Translations under genes and position numbers: made by a program | Shown here: positions 1 through 15,100 of the stretch, piece after piece | Layout of the letters: every line of letters starts with the position of its first letter | How positions within the stretch are numbered: the first letter of the stretch is position 1 | The notes under the pieces: generated by a model | Database searches by the model: none | The model's input: the letters and a program-made list of their open reading frames with translations, nothing else | Told to the model about the DNA's origin: nothing | DNA from: Larimichthys crocea | Lineage: Eukaryota > Chordata > Actinopteri > Sciaenidae | DNA: 64,000 bases | Direction of reading: 5' to 3' | Assembly (NCBI RefSeq): GCF_000972845.2 | Contig: NC_040022.1 | Span: forward strand, 15,231,403 to 15,295,402

Positions 1-680
1 ATTGAAAGGGGTTCTTTGTGGAAAATCATCGAGATATCAGCAGCAGTTACACTTTTAAAACTCTGACTTGTCTCATAGCAGTTCTCCTATTTGCAACATC
101 CTCCTTTCTGCTTGCGTCTTTTTGAAAATGACATAAGGTAGCTTGACCCTTCAGCTTGTGAGAGGACGGTGTCATTTCGGGAAGTACTTTATCTAGTTGT
201 GTGGCCCTTTTTCCTGGTAAGCTGACCGTGTACGTGCAACAGAGGAATGCTGCGTTATTCCAGCGGATTACCTCAGAGGTTTCCTTTCCTGTGGGGTATC
301 TCTGTAGCTGTGAGAGTCACATGTCAAGTTTTTTTTCTTGAATATCAAAAGGGTTTGTCAGGTCAGTCATGCAAACGGAGACCATTGTTGGGCCCAAGCA
401 TCTCTGAATCTGCAAGAAGGAACCACCTCCATGTTTGGCTAACATTCGTCTCTGTGCAAGCAGCTGGTTTACTTCTGCTTTTTTAAAAAAAAAAAAAACT
501 TGTTTGTGCAGAATTTCCTGTATAAATGGACACAGAGAGGCAAACATGACATAAGAAAATGCTTCAACTAACAAACAGTTTACACATGTCACAAGCGGAT
601 GACAGATGCTCACCACAGTTTGTTTTTTGCTGATTTGTTATGAGTGGTATGATGCTTTTTACCAGGACTCAAATTTTCCA

Positions 681-681
<1 letters not shown>

Positions 682-714
<33 letters not shown>
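682..714. repeat. (CA)n microsatellite
   Basis: Uninterrupted CA dinucleotides, followed by imperfect CA-rich sequence to about 728. Confidence 0.95.
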
Positions 715-720
<6 letters not shown>

Positions 721-1039
721 ATTCACACAGCCAGCAGAACGAGGTGATATGACACCTCTAACTTTAGTCTCCCTCTCTGCCGCTCTAGATAATCCAGTTA
801 GGATGCGCTCTCTGGCTATCAGGAGGTTTTTAGCTGTCACACTTCCAGCTGGAGGGAAAACAGAATCCAGGCTCCAGACTGGCCTGGACCGGTATCCTGA
901 ATAGACCTTTATCACATAAACACACATAACACATACACTCCAGGATCCCCCCCACACACACACATACACACATACTGATATAAATGCAACAGACCCTTAC
1001 CAATCTCTACCTTGGCAGTGTGTGTGTGGGTAAGTTGGT

Positions 1040-1042
<3 letters not shown>

Positions 1043-1097
<55 letters not shown>
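1043..1097. repeat. (TG)n microsatellite
   Basis: About 27 uninterrupted TG units. Long open frames across it on both strands are repeat artefacts. Confidence 0.95.
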
Positions 1098-1100
<3 letters not shown>

Positions 1101-2070
1101 AAGGTCAGAGGTTGCGGGGGGCACCAGCTGATGTCATGGACCCAAAATGAGAGTAGTGTTCTTGGTGACAGCCTAGCAACTATAATTGTCGTGACAACCC
1201 CTAGGAATGAGCTGTCATGTGACACCCCTTCTTCAGAGCCGAGTGCATGGAAAAAGAAAACACACACACACGCACACACACACACACACGTAGCTGTGTC
1301 AGCGGGGGGAACCCTTTGGAAACAATGTCTGGCATGCTTGGGGATTCGAGAGGGGAGTGCAGGAGTGCCTTAACCCACTCTGCAGAGCACCAAATCTGGG
1401 CATAAAACGAGGCCACAGACCTTAATTTTTCACCATAAACTGGACGCACGTAAGGCGTTTGTCCTTGTTTACATAAAGGTTGATGCCACCATTTTTATGG
1501 TAAAAAATCATCATAAATCATATCTTGTTTGTCAGTTTGCAAAACAGGTTTTCCAAAGTTGTTGCCTGTTTTTGGCACAGGTAAAGCAAGATTAAACTTT
1601 TCTAAAATAACCTGTTGACTCTGTGTAATTCAAGCCTTACATATTCTCTCATATTCCAACCATCCATAAAGAAAGCGTTCAACTATTTGAGTGTGACAAG
1701 CAGCACTGACATATTTCCTCCCTTGTTTTGAAGCCAGCGTCACGGAGAGAGCCATCAGGGGACGGCACAGCTATAGCCTTCAGATGTCTGCAACACGCAT
1801 GCACACACACACACGCGCACACACACAGAAACATTTGCGTGCATAAGCAGGTAACACTCAGTATTTGGTACAAGGTTCTCTTGCAACGTTCTTAATGGTT
1901 CCACTCGCCTGTTTTTTTTTTTTTTTTCACATTTGCCGCCCTACATTTGTTAATGCATGTCTACATGTACGAAAGAAGACCTACAACAGGTTTCTACACT
2001 TACTGCACACACACATACACCTAAATAGGTTACAAATGTGTTGTTTGATGTGTGAATCAGTCTTACACGC

Positions 2071-2071
<1 letters not shown>

Positions 2072-2099
<28 letters not shown>
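2072..2099. repeat. (CA)n microsatellite
   Basis: About 14 uninterrupted CA units. Confidence 0.9.
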
Positions 2100-2101
<2 letters not shown>

Positions 2102-2903
2102 TACAAACATGGAGCTTTTGGAGGCTGGTAATTAGTTGAAGCAGTAAGGTGATAACAAGCGCCAGCCACACGTTTGCAACAGAGGTGTCAATGCCAACGT
2201 GCTACCGGAAGTCACAGCCCCACCTATCACACTCCCTCCCGCCTTCCCAGGCGGATACCCTTAAACACAGATGTACAAACACAGACTTTTAATAAGTACA
2301 AGGTAACGCGACAATTTCCAAGGCTAACACACACAAACTTTATCTTTTACTGAGACAGAATATGTGCATCAATGTAGTGTATATCACTCCCCCCCATGTC
2401 CTCCTCCTACTGCTCCTTCCTCATTTTTTTCTTTTGCCTGTCCTCTCCACCCACTCCTCCTCCGCCATCTACACGATCTATGAGTCATCTGATCCAAAAG
2501 GTGAGATGCTGCATTGACTAGATTATTTTCATCTCGTCTTGCCAAATGAGAGGCTATCTTAACTTTTCTTTTGTCCTATTTTATTGCCCTCCCTGGCTTT
2601 TCATCCATTCCACCTGTCACCTGGTGATGAGCTACAAGCTGAAACCTTGTTGCTTTTTGATGAATCGTGTGCAGTCTGAGGTCATGCCAGAAAAGTCTTA
2701 TCCACCTTGAACGCATGTTATATGAATCCAACATTGTCCTCTAGAGTGGGAGGTCTCTGTCTCTGCTTGCTCATCAATAACAGGAGAGGTGGTCGCAGTC
2801 ATTGCAACCTTTGAACTCATTATTTAATCACTTGTTGAGCTAAAAACACTCTCCTCTCTCCATTTCCTCTCCTGTTTCTTCTGTCTCTCTTTCTTTCCTT
2901 CAG

Positions 2904-3187
2904 GTTGTGGAAACAGCAGTATGAGTAGCGACATGTACATTGCTGGCTACCACTCTATCACCAACATAGACTACTCCTCAGTGTGCATCAGTACAATGAG
3001 TGCCAGACACAGCGACTGCCCGGGTATGACTTGGCATGAGATGGATGTCCAGCAGCTTTCCTTTCCTGACGCAACCTTCGATGTCGTCCTAGAGAAGGCC
3101 ACGTTGGATGCCATCATGGTGGAAGAAAAGACACCGTGGGAGGTGTCTCCTCAGACGGCCTGTTTCATTCACAAGGCACTCACAGAG
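2904..3187 (+). CDS. eef1akmt4: eef1akmt4 internal coding exon (SAM-binding core)
   Basis: 284 nt. It is preceded by a pyrimidine-rich acceptor ending in cag at 2901-2903 and followed by donor gtactg at 3188. The first two bases complete a glycine codon, then 94 codons follow without a stop. The ATG at 2921 is internal and is not a start. The reading frame stays open past the donor to 3232, but the conserved sequence ends exactly at the splice site (HKALTE). Confidence 0.93.
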
Positions 3188-6100
3188 GTACTGTTAAAAA
3201 TCCTCATAAAGGTTGAATATATCTTGAATTGAGATATTGGCTTTTATTGGAAATTCTTGCCAAATTTGATTCAGTTTTCTACAAAAACAATTGGCGACAA
3301 ATAATTTTTAGCATAACACGCACCTTAATGTTCTTTTTTGAGTCTGAAGATGCCAAGTCCAACCTTCTAATAGTTAAGTTAAATTATTAGGGTGAAGGTC
3401 AAGTCTTGAGCTGCGGCAGTTTTTAGTTCAGTGCTGATAACGACAGCTTATAGTTCAGGTGTGTCACAGAATTTTAGAATAGGTGTGTACAAAATGTGTG
3501 TATGAAAACTGTAGGCTGTTCAACAAGTGGCCTAATCAGGCACGCAGGGTTTCTCAGAGCAGCATTCACATGTGCATAATAGTCTTTATAGTATTAGTAT
3601 TTAAACTGCTGTAGTAAAAGGACACAAACAAAAGGTTATTGGCATTCTGATTTGTTTGTTTTTTTCATTGTAATTATCTGCAGTTCTGTTTAAGATTAAA
3701 CATTTATGGTGAAAAATCCTGATTTCCAGGTAAACAAAACAAACAAAATGATATTTTCCTGGAAGGTAACATTCAGCCACAATCTTCATCTACTGCATCA
3801 ACCTGATGCCATTGTTTATCTGCTAACTGTATCATTTTAGGTATATCAGGCAAGTGGTTGTTAAATAACAGCAAAAAGCTCATTGATGAAAGCTGAAATT
3901 CTCTCTTTCCTTTCATAAATCAAAACCTCTAAATATTTTTCTTAAATCTCCTGTAGATATCAGTGTAAATCAAAAGCTTTTAAACTTTTCAGAGGAACGA
4001 TAAATTACTAATGGGAAATATTACATCTGCATTCTGATAAAATCCTAGAACAAAGTTTTATAAATTTGTGTTATTCCTAAATGAATAAAGAAACAAAGTA
4101 TATTGAACATAGAGCCCTGTGTTTCCACCAAGCCTGTAAAGAGCTGCTATGAACAATGCAGGAAAAGACTGTCCATTAGTTGAGCCTCATGGCTGGTCCC
4201 AGCTGTAGGCTAGCTTTATTCCTGACCTTAAACAGGCCTGAGAATATTTTAAGCAAGCCAATTATCTCTCAGTGATTTGAACCTGCAGTTAATTTGACCC
4301 AATTTTATTGAGGTTCCAGCATCTACTGTCGAGAATAGCTAAACAAACGTTGCCTCCAATGTGTTTCAGGCACTTGTAGAAATCTGTTACTTTGTCCTCC
4401 AGATATACAGTAGTTCTTCTAAACAGTATTTGGCACAATCTGTGTTTAAAAACAAAAAGTTTAGCTCCTTACAAGTGAGACTCACTTTCATAGCCTGATT
4501 CACTTCTATACTACAGCGGCTGTTTTCTTTTGGAGAACTACTTTCTGGCATGGTAGTGATAGACATAACAAAAAGATTGGTCCAATTTTACTCAGCCATC
4601 CTCTACCTGTCAGTATTGTACAAGCCACAAGAGTCTTTACAAGCTTACTGTATGATGATTTGAACGCTCCACCACAATAAAAGTTTATCCATAAATGATT
4701 TCTAAATGACAGCGGAAATTGGTAATGGTAGCACTTTACATTTCCACTCCATCTCTACAGCCCATCAGTTGACTTACGTCATGTTGAGTGCCCTTCAGCT
4801 GCTGGCTGCCGCACTAACCACCAGTGTGTCAGTGTGACAATGACAATGTTGTGGTCATTAGCCATGCTTGACCTTGACACACTAAGACAAGAGAACGCTG
4901 CTATCAACTGGAGTAGGTGACTCCCGAACTCTGAATGGGGAAGAATCACTCATGGTGTACTCCGTGCTGCATTTAGAGCACTGCTAAACAAGTTATAATT
5001 CTTCTCTATAATTACAGGTATAGTTTATTACAGGAAATGCAACAGTGGAAAAGGTTGGATAGGGTGAATCATTTTGATAAAAGCAGGAAGAGAGGACTAA
5101 GTGCAACTAATGTTAATGCAAATGTATAAAATGATACATAAATGAAAATATCATGCTGGCTTTCAGTTGAATATTCTACTAATGTAGTGAATTAGTGCTG
5201 ATAATAATTGCAAACTGATTATAATAAAAAATTTCTTACAATTTTGGTTACATGAGCGAGCATGTGGTGGCCCAATTCACATCCTGCTGTTTGTTTCACT
5301 TCGATCGACAGTTAATGGTGGTGACACAGAAAGAAAGGAAGGAAAAAGACCAGAAGCACACAAACATGGATGTAAACAGTGCACAATCTGAAATATTTAA
5401 AGAACTGGAAATGTTTTATGAGACCGGAAATGCATTTGATGCACTTGTCATGAAGGATACCGTACAATGTGCGCTTACGTTACTAAAATGGAACATGCTT
5501 CTGTTTGGTGACCTTGTAAAATGCAACAGCGGCAAACAAAAAATGAGTGTGTTAGTGTTGGCGTAAACTGTGGAAGTTACAGTAGGATTAGACTTTATTT
5601 ATTAAACTATTAGTTTATGTTCAGGAGCCAAGCTTTGTCCTTCCATCTTTGCAGTTGAACCACCATTACGATACTTATAGTTGTAAATTCTTACTATTCA
5701 CTGAATGGGAGGTTAATGGTGCTCCTTAAAGTGACCAAACAGTTTGTAATCAAGGTTTGCATTCGTTTGAACTTTTACTTTTTGAAAGGTGACAGCCTTA
5801 ATTGATAGATCTCTGTGCAGTCACCGGTAAAAATATGTATCTCTTCATTTGCATGATCCATTGCAAGCATTTCTTGTCTGGTTCATTCCAGTGAGCATTC
5901 AACCCTGAGAGAAGATAATGGCTGAAAAAATTTATCAGACTGAAGTATTTAAAGGATCTTTAGATCACCTCAAATCACCCAGAGACAAGTTTGACTCAGG
6001 AAGTAAACAAAGGCTTATAATGTGCTGTATATAGGACAAGCCTTCAAGGACAGCATCTGACGGCACTAACACACATGGACATGAACACGCACACACGCAT

Positions 6101-6390
6101 TAAAAGGTCCTGGGTGTTTTCCTCAAGCAGAGGGAAGTATTAAAGAAGGATCAGTGCGTGTGTTTGGGGGACAGACGGGAGGATTTAATTTGAGTTAAAC
6201 TCACGAAGCAGCCCTGAGTGCCATTACAGTAAGAAAGTCGAGATCTTCTCACTTGTCGTCACCTGCTTCCCTTCGCACCATCTCTTCTTCTCACTTCTGC
6301 CTCTCACTCCGTTTTTCCCCTCATTTCCACTTTTGTTTCTCTCACCTGCCTTTCTGCTGCACTCTGAGCATCTTCATGTGTGCAAATACT

Positions 6391-6451
<61 letters not shown>

Positions 6452-7282
6452 TATCACAGAGAAGTCGATAGTCCTCTGCGCTGGTATATTTTTGCTCTCT
6501 CACTCAGGCTTGTATGGGTACAGCAGTCACGATTCCAGTTTGTTTGTGTTTTGCAGGAATGTGGGTGGTGGGTTCATAGCCTACTTTAATTTCTTACAAA
6601 AAGCATTCTCAGAAAACAGGAACAGGTGGAGAGGGAGACGAGAAAGGCAAGGAAAGGAAATAGAGAAACAGCTCTGAAGAAGCAGAGAAATGGCCCAGGT
6701 GGTGAAAAGGGAGGAGTTCCCTGAAGAATCTTTTGTTGAATATACACACAACTAAAGAGAGTTTGAAGGGAAAAGGAGAAAGGGGAGAGAGGGGAAAGGG
6801 AAAACCGCATGACAGCAAAGGGGGTAGAGTTAAAAAAGAAAAAAAAAAAACACAAGGAGCAGGAGACAGAAACCGAGACTGACAGAAAGCTAATGAGCAG
6901 TGCGCCAGTGTGAAACCGATGGGAAGAAGAAGGGAGCAAACGAGAGGGAGAAAGAGGGAGGGGAAGGAAAAGAGTGGAGCACACTTTAATCTGAACTCTT
7001 CTTTGAGGGTGTTTCCTAACAAAAGCAATCAAGTTGAGGTAAAAACAAAAAAACACAGAAATGTACTGCTAACAATCAACAATCGCTGCCATGATAACAA
7101 AGCATGCAAATACATATTTCAGTATGTTAACTTAGCAAAAACCTTCACAGAACAAACGGATCAAATGCACCAAAAAATCTGAACTACAAAAACATCCCCA
7201 CACAGTCATCACTGATCTATATCGAAGATATATGTATACTGTATCATGGTACAATAGGTGTAACCATTTTTGTTGCTAACAT

Positions 7283-7320
<38 letters not shown>

Positions 7321-10300
7321 TCTCACAGTAGAGGCCGTGGTGCACTGAGGTGTGAAATTTATTTCACAGCCTGACATGCTCTGTGAATCACTCTTACTGT
7401 TGCTATGGAGACTCTTTCGTTGGATATCATCTCAGACTAACACTTTTAATTGCTAACCTTTAGTTCTGTTTAAAGAGGTAAAGACTAGTCCTTGGGCTTG
7501 TTCAAAGAGGTAAGAGCAAGTTTTTAAGTCATCCTAAAAAACTGTTTTTCCGGTCCTGTTTAAAGAAGTAAGCATAAATCTGTGGTTTAGGTGAACATTA
7601 TGATGATGAGGACGCTTTTTTCATGCACGTAGAGATTTTTTTCTTTTTTCCGTCCTTCACTGGGCAGTCAAAGTGCAAAGTCAGCTGAAGAACAGCATCC
7701 CTGGAGTCACTTGGTGCTTTTTTATTTATTTATTTATTTTGCTCAAGGGCACTGAAGTGGACTTTTGTTGATAATGCAAGGTCTAAGATTTTCGACAAGT
7801 TTTCAAGTTTTGTAATTGCATAGAGTCAGTATATAGTGAGATAATCTGAATTAAATGAAAGTCATTACTGTGTCCAGCAGATAAGTGGAAAAGTTGACTT
7901 TTTTTTATATGTTTTGTCCAGCAAATCTCAGAAATGAAGACTTAACTAACAGCTTGTGTGTGCGTGCGCATGCGTGTGTATAGGTGTGTGTGTGTGTGGG
8001 ACTGTAAGTTGATGTTTGTTCAGGGGGTCATCAAAAGTTTCATGATAAAGTGGCAAGAAATTTGACTGTTCATGGTGACCTGCTTGCAAATCATTTGTCG
8101 TGACAAATTCAGGGTTATAGTCAGGCTTTAAATCATGCAGTTTTCCCCTGGCTTAAAGGATGCAACGTTCAGCGTAACTGACCGTGATGTGTTGACATCC
8201 TGCTGTCAGAGCTCCCCTGAAACACACACAGTGTGTTGGAATTAAAAAATATTTCACATTGTAGACATTTTGACTTGTCATAGCAGCAAACAGCTGTAAC
8301 TACTAACATTAATGATGGCCATGTTTGCTTTATTAGTTACACTTTTGTTTGACATATTTCATACTAGGTCTATTCACATCATTTCAAAATATGGCATCAT
8401 TTTTGTGCAAGCCTAACTAGGACTGTACACCTAAACTGTGAGCTTTTAGGACAGTTTTTTACATCATGTTAAAATCCCTGAGAAGGCAAACTAGCATTTT
8501 AAGACTTCTTTAATTAATGTAATTAAAATTTGAATTTAAAATATAAATTTAAACATTTGAAACAGCAACAACAATAGATCTTTTTAATCTTTTCTTTTTG
8601 GTTGTATGAATTGTTAGAATAATTAATTGTTTAATAGTTTGATTTGAAGTTGCCGTCATTTCCCTGGCTGTGACTGGCTTCACAATCCGCTTTCTCCTCT
8701 ATTCAATGAAGTGCAGGCTTTTACAGCTATATTTTGAAAACGTCAGGGCGGTGTAGATAGATGACTTTATTAGGCCCATGATGGTCTTACAACAGTGTCA
8801 CTAGAGCATCATTTTTTACATCGTGTCATGCCCTTTCCTTCTGTTCTTTCCATCAAGACTGAGGGTGGTTTAAGGGTGAGAGATGGAATCCCCACCTCCA
8901 CTTGGCTAATGTTTTGGAAAACATGTGACATGTGTACCCACCCACCCATCAGTGGTGAAGAGGCTCATGTCATGACATCGTCCAGAGACATTCATTGACA
9001 TTGATTGGTTGTCCCTGGCTCCTGCTGTGGAGAGTTCTCCCGTGCTCCATTACCGGGAAGCTTGGATGCCTGCCGGGAAGACGGCCCCAGGGGAACATTC
9101 ATCTTAGGACACACACACACCGCACTCGACAGTTATGCACATACACATTAGCTTTAGTCTTATTTCTGAGAGTTTGTGAAGTGTATTCTTGTAGTGCTCA
9201 AGTAACGCTGAACACTGAGTGTGCATATGTGTCTATGTTGGTATGTTTTCATCTGCGGCTACATGTCATTCCCCATCTCTCTCTCTCTCTCTCTCTCTCC
9301 CCACATTCCTGTCACTCTTCAGTTGTCTCTATACAATAAACTTGAAAAGGCCAAAAAAAGAAAAAATCTTTATAAAGGCATGATCATCTTGACAAAAGGT
9401 CAACTGTTCTTTTGCAATGTAAGCAGTGTCACTGAAATAGTCCATAGTAATATGAAGGGTGTTACATGTGAAAGGCAAATGCAGCCACAAAGATGCAATT
9501 TTGAAGTACAGGCCAAATGCCAAAATGAGCTGCTTTAATATCAAAATTGAATCCGTTTGAACACACCACAGCGTGTACCACCTCAGATATCGTGGTGAAG
9601 ACAGGTAGTGTTTGAGCCACAAAGTTAGCAAATAGCCACAGGTGACAATGACACTGCCACGTCATATTCCCCAAAAATATTTTCAAGGACTTGGTTATAG
9701 TTAGGACCAATAAAAAAAAACAAAAAAACAGCTGGGATTGTCTCCAGCCCCCCACAACAGCAGTCACAGAAAATGGATGGATGGATATTTGTCCCATAGT
9801 CTCTAGTTGCTTATGAAGCCAAAGCATGATGAGTTAAAACTGCCATGCTGATAAATCACTTTGTGACTTGGTGCAGGAGTTTTCAGACTCTGTGTTTTGT
9901 CATTTGCTTCTTTGATTTGCAGAATAATTGTGATCTAAGTTTGTGGACTATGGTTCCTGTAATGCTTTGGGAGATGTAAAGTGTTGTCGTCGAGTCAGCC
10001 AGTCAACTGTGGGCTACAACTTGTAGTTGGCAGCATTAGAAGTATGCCAGACTTTTTGCAGTCCCTGTTTGCATTGATACTGAAGAAATGTAATGATTCA
10101 CAGATAAGTTCTGGAGATGTAAGGCACATGTTTTTTTTTTTTTATGACTGCTAAGTTGATTTTGATTAACCCGTGGATGATTAACCCACGATAGACGCAG
10201 GATATTCTCAGAAAGTGTTAGTCACACTGAATCTGAAATATATGTGTCAAGTCTGTGTGTTCTGAGTGCAAAAAGATGTGGTTCCTCAGGGTTTTAAATG

Positions 10301-10710
10301 AACTTAATTACACCTTACCACTATGTTTGCCTCACATCACGGCTGTCCTACCACGTCCCCCTACACCTTACCAGCTCCTCTCATTTTGAAGACGTCTGTC
10401 TTAGTGGATAAAAATTCATTTGGACTCTGTGGGTCTATAAAAGTTTAGAAGGGAAGCAGCCAAAGTTATGGAGTCAGCAAGTCAGTAGATTTTAAAAATC
10501 TGATTCGTGTTGAAAGCAGCTACTTTACTTGTTCATCTAGTCCCTTTCTTCCCACATATTTTTAGCATTTAGATGCTGTTATATTTGTGTGTATATATCT
10601 TAAAATGCAGATTCTTAAGTGTGTTCTGCTGTGCATGTATGCTCTTGTGTATTTTATCGAGTGTGCCTGCAAAGCGCACTATATGTTATTCATTGTTCAT
10701 TATTACCATG

Positions 10711-10753
<43 letters not shown>

Positions 10754-12035
10754 GGGGCTGGCCCGATGAACCCTCTCTTCTCCGGCTCCAGTGGAAGGAA
10801 AGTAGAGCAGTGGAGCACACGTGAGGGAGAGGGAGCGTGGGTAATTGCAATTCTGGTTGCGCATGTGTAGAGATGTGAGGATGGGATCAAAGACGGAGTG
10901 CATTTGTGTATGCTTGCAGAGCATCTTTTCATTTATTTATTTATTTTGGAGGTTGTTTGTCTGTCCATGCACTTCTGTGTGGGTGTATAAAACAGTCAGT
11001 ATAGTCACACATCTGCATCTACACAAGTCCTTACATGTTTGTTTTTTTTTGTTTTTTTTTTATGTATACTGTGTGTAAATGTGCGTGTGTGTCAGGGGAT
11101 GCACCGCTGAGCCGAGGCCCTCCGGCTCTCGAGAGATTTCCACACTGGTCAGGCATGATTCTATGCACGTGCTCAGTCATACACCACGAAAACAACACAC
11201 ACATGTGTTGGATAATATATTTATTGTATTCCATGTTTAATATATATGTTGGTGTTCTTCCAGTGGTATCTGCCATTGGCTTTAGCTAGCCTGCTTCTTT
11301 TTTTGTGCTCAGCCTGTGTGAAATGATTTTTAAAAGGCATATATGAATAACACATTTTCTTTTTCTTCTTGTTAATGAGGGTAATGATTAAAGTGACAAA
11401 CACAGATGCACTTGGCGTCTTAGGACCATTAAATCTATTTGTTGCAGGACATCACAGTCGATACTTCCTTCTCTTTATACACGTATTCCCTCTTCTGTCC
11501 CAGTTTCTACCCAAGTCCTCGCTGCACAGTTCACTTTATGCTCGCTATTTCTATCCGTGGATACTTTTTTTTTTAAATCCAGCGTTAAGGTTTGGCCCAG
11601 CTGTGAACAGGGAAGCCCCCCAGAGCCAGAAGCAATCCCTCTGTTCCCTTTTACACACATACTCTCACTGCAACTCACACACACACAAGCACAATCACCC
11701 ACACAAAGACCGCTTCAAGTTTCCAACACTGTCAACACAGATATATCGGGTCCTGTAATGCACTGACACGGGTTGGCAGATGCAAGTTTAACACGAGTCA
11801 TTACTAAATCTCATAAACGTGACTGTATGCTTAAATGAACGCTTGATGCATTTACACACACACGATAATGCTCGCTCAATCCTGTAGTTCTTGTCATGTC
11901 ATCTGTGCACCTGATTGCAGTATTACAGTATTACTCTGGGAGATTTTGTGCAGCTAGATTTTTTTATCCCTCTTAACAACACATTAAATAAAATCTGTAC
12001 CGAGGACAGAGATTATAATCCACGGGGACTACCCT

Positions 12036-12133
<98 letters not shown>

Positions 12134-15100
12134 GGAGAGACATTTAGAATATGATGACTGAGGGATAAAGTTTAAAGAGAAGAGTGAGGGGCTACGATAG
12201 CCAGTGTTTCAGAACTGAAGAACAACATGTCTGTGCAGGCTGGTCGAATGTCTTTTTAAATGAAACTAAAGCCAGTGATGTTCCCCGTCAGAATGCTCTC
12301 AGTGGTGCAGCTGGTGTACAAATTCCTCAGTATTTGATGGGATATCTGTAATTTCCTGAAGCATAAGGTGAAGCAGTCTGCCTTGCATTTCTAAACACAG
12401 GATGAGTATGGTCACCCAGGTCAGGCCCTCTGTGACTGGGAATGTGTTCATTCCTTCTCTGTTTCTTCCCAAAGTCGTCCACCATCATCTCTTTAGTCTT
12501 GCTTACATTCAGAAGGAGGTTGTTGTCTTGATATTAGCGGCTCTGTTTTCTTCCTTTCCTTCCTTCCATCACCACAGCTGTGCCATCAGCAACTCTGAGG
12601 ATAGCGATGGAGTCAAAGGAGTACAGCAAGGGAACTCAAAAACGACGAACCAGGATGGAACTATGGCATTAAATTCTCAACTGTAGTCGATGAATTAATG
12701 TAAGCTATGGCATCTTCTGTTGATCGGTTGGTATGCTAAGCAACAGTAGTGGGTCCAGTGTGTTGGGTAGTGGGGCAGATGTATCTTTGTAGGAATCTTT
12801 GGTCAGCCCCTCAAAACACTGCTTGATTACAGAGGTGAGTGCTGCTGGGCAATAATTATCCAGGCATGCTAAACTTGTTTTCTTGGGCACAGGGGTGATG
12901 CTGGACTTTTTTTAATAAGTATGTGGGTATAACAGACTGAGCCAGGGATAGGTTTAATATCGTCGTGAACACCGGTGTTAGTTGGTCTGCACAAAGTTTG
13001 AGGACTCGCCCACGGATACCATCTGGTCCTGCTGCCTTCCTGGTGTTGAAAGCCCTCCTGACATCATGCTCGGAAAGAGTGAGAGATGTGGAAGTAAAGA
13101 AAACTTTGAATTTGTCTGACAGAAAGTCATAAAAGAACATACCTTTGTCGCTGCAAGGGGAGCAAGCCCAAATCAAGTAAACACGTGACATGTGAACACG
13201 CGCATTAACACACACGCACACACAAACTGTCCTGCCCAGCTCACTGTTGCCTTGGTGACTGTCATCGACTACAGAGCACTGTTCCTATGGAAACAACGGA
13301 TGCCTAAAGGAGGAGGATCACTAATTGGAATAACAGAATATAGGAGAGAGGTATGAGGAAGACTAGAGACAAGGGACAGGGAGGGAGGATAATGAGGGAA
13401 AGTGTAGCTCGGCAGAAGTGTGTGTGTTCAGAAAACCTCAAAAGAAAAACGATTCCCAAGGTGTATCCTCGTGTTTTCTGTCCGTTTTTCTGCGCATTTG
13501 GTTGTTTATCCAGAAGACATGAGATGAACATAACTTGATAGGGAGTAAAACGGAGGGAAAATCCATATTTTAGAGAGGATGTGTGGAAAATCAATGTAGG
13601 CCACAGTAAAGTGGAGTGGAGTACACCCCTTGAAGAAGGTTAGTAGACTACACAAACGTCCCAGGAGTGTGTGTAAGTGCAAGGATGTTTTTATATTCCT
13701 GAGCCTATCACACCTCAGTCGTACCCCCACAGCCCTGTCAGATCACTTCAGGTACCTCTTCATCAACACCACGTTATGTTGTATAATTTTTTAAAAACTG
13801 GATGTTATTTGACACTGTTGATTAAAAGGATATATTTACAGCCTATTTTCTTGTCATACAAGACATCGTCACATTGAGACTGTCAAGTTCGTATCAAGTT
13901 TGTATTCCTCCTATCATTAGTTGGATGTTTATCCATAAGCTTTTTCAGTTACCATGCCCAAAATACATGGCAGTGATAAATCATTTCCTGGAATCTCCAC
14001 TGGTTGTCGTTTTTACACTTTGAGAACGTGTTAATTAGTGAACCTTAGAGGTGTTGGTTTGTTTCCTTTGCAAAGACTACCTTTCCCAACTTTGTGCTAA
14101 GCTAAAATAACCAGCTGCTAGCTTTAGCCTTATTATTCACAAACAACGTGGTGTCAAGCTTCTCACCTAACTCTCAAGTGAGAGAATAGGCATATTTGCC
14201 CAAATCCCCAGACTTTTGCTTTAACACAATTAGATTCTTCTCAAAGTTATGAATTATTGTAATGCAATTACAGTAAATTGATACTAAGAGTTGCTCATGG
14301 TTTAGTTTTCATGGACTGCAGGAATGGAAAGAAATAAAATAGGGTGATAAGTTAAAAAGAATTGCATCTTTGTTACTTGTTCGGCCCTCCTACAGTAGTC
14401 TTTCATCATTATTCCTGCGTTATTAAAAACAGTGACACACATACTGTAAATCACAGCTGTCCACACTGTAACACTTAAAATGTTGTATTATCCATATCTA
14501 ACCTTATCTTCCTCGACCTCCTTGCCTCCGTCCCCGTCTTTCCTCTTTTGTTCGTCGATCACAGGGTGTTACAAAGCAGGAGAATCGATACAGACACTTT
14601 TCTCTCATTAAGGCCAGTCAGGAGGGGACATAACAGGGTCAAACTCTCCTGTACATTATGTGTGTATTTGCATATCTGGGGAATCCGATATGCCTCAATG
14701 TGCATGTCAGAGAAATCATCTGTTTGTTTATTTGTCTTTGCATTGGCATGTGTTCATGTGTTTGCAGGAGCGAGCATTCAAGTGTGTGTGTGTGAGGTGT
14801 TTCTGGATAGATAGGACCTAGCCAACTGTGAAAACAACATTCTTCCACACAGCAAATCAATCAAGCCTGCAGTTGGGTCACTTTCTCTCCTCTGCTGCAC
14901 TCTATGTTTTTCTCTCTCTCTCGCTCCTCTGCCTGAACCTTTCACTGTCCACTGAAAGCTGGCCCGGGTCGATTGCTGAGCCTTGTGATCCTCTATCTTC
15001 CCGCACTCTAGTCCCACAGCTGCCTCACAAGAAACAGATTTTTTTTCTGCTTGGCGGAGGTCCATGCAACATAATGCTGGTTCCATCTCAGGTGACCAAA

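Larger units (their letters stand above)
1..2903 (+). other. intron of eef1akmt4 upstream of the first visible exon, microsatellite-rich
   Basis: No coding exon was found here. The N-terminal WFGDF-type motif expected of eef1akmt4 exon 1 is not seen in any frame. The segment holds (CA)n at 682-714, (TG)n at 1043-1097, CA-rich runs near 1259-1289 and 1801-1826, and (CA)n at 2072-2099. The last 100 bases are pyrimidine-rich and lead into the acceptor at 2903. Confidence 0.6.

Noticed and set aside
5252..5566. 104-codon plus-strand open frame in the eef1akmt4 intron
   Set aside because: No family similarity recognised and no splice or promoter context; length is plausible by chance in 64 kb.
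7478..7575. Three loose copies of a GTTTAAAGAGGTAA-like phrase
   Set aside because: Divergent, short and without other support; likely chance or an old micro-duplication.
12705..13221. A protein-coding gene on the minus strand
   Set aside because: It is a frameshifted L2-type reverse-transcriptase remnant with a mutated palm motif.
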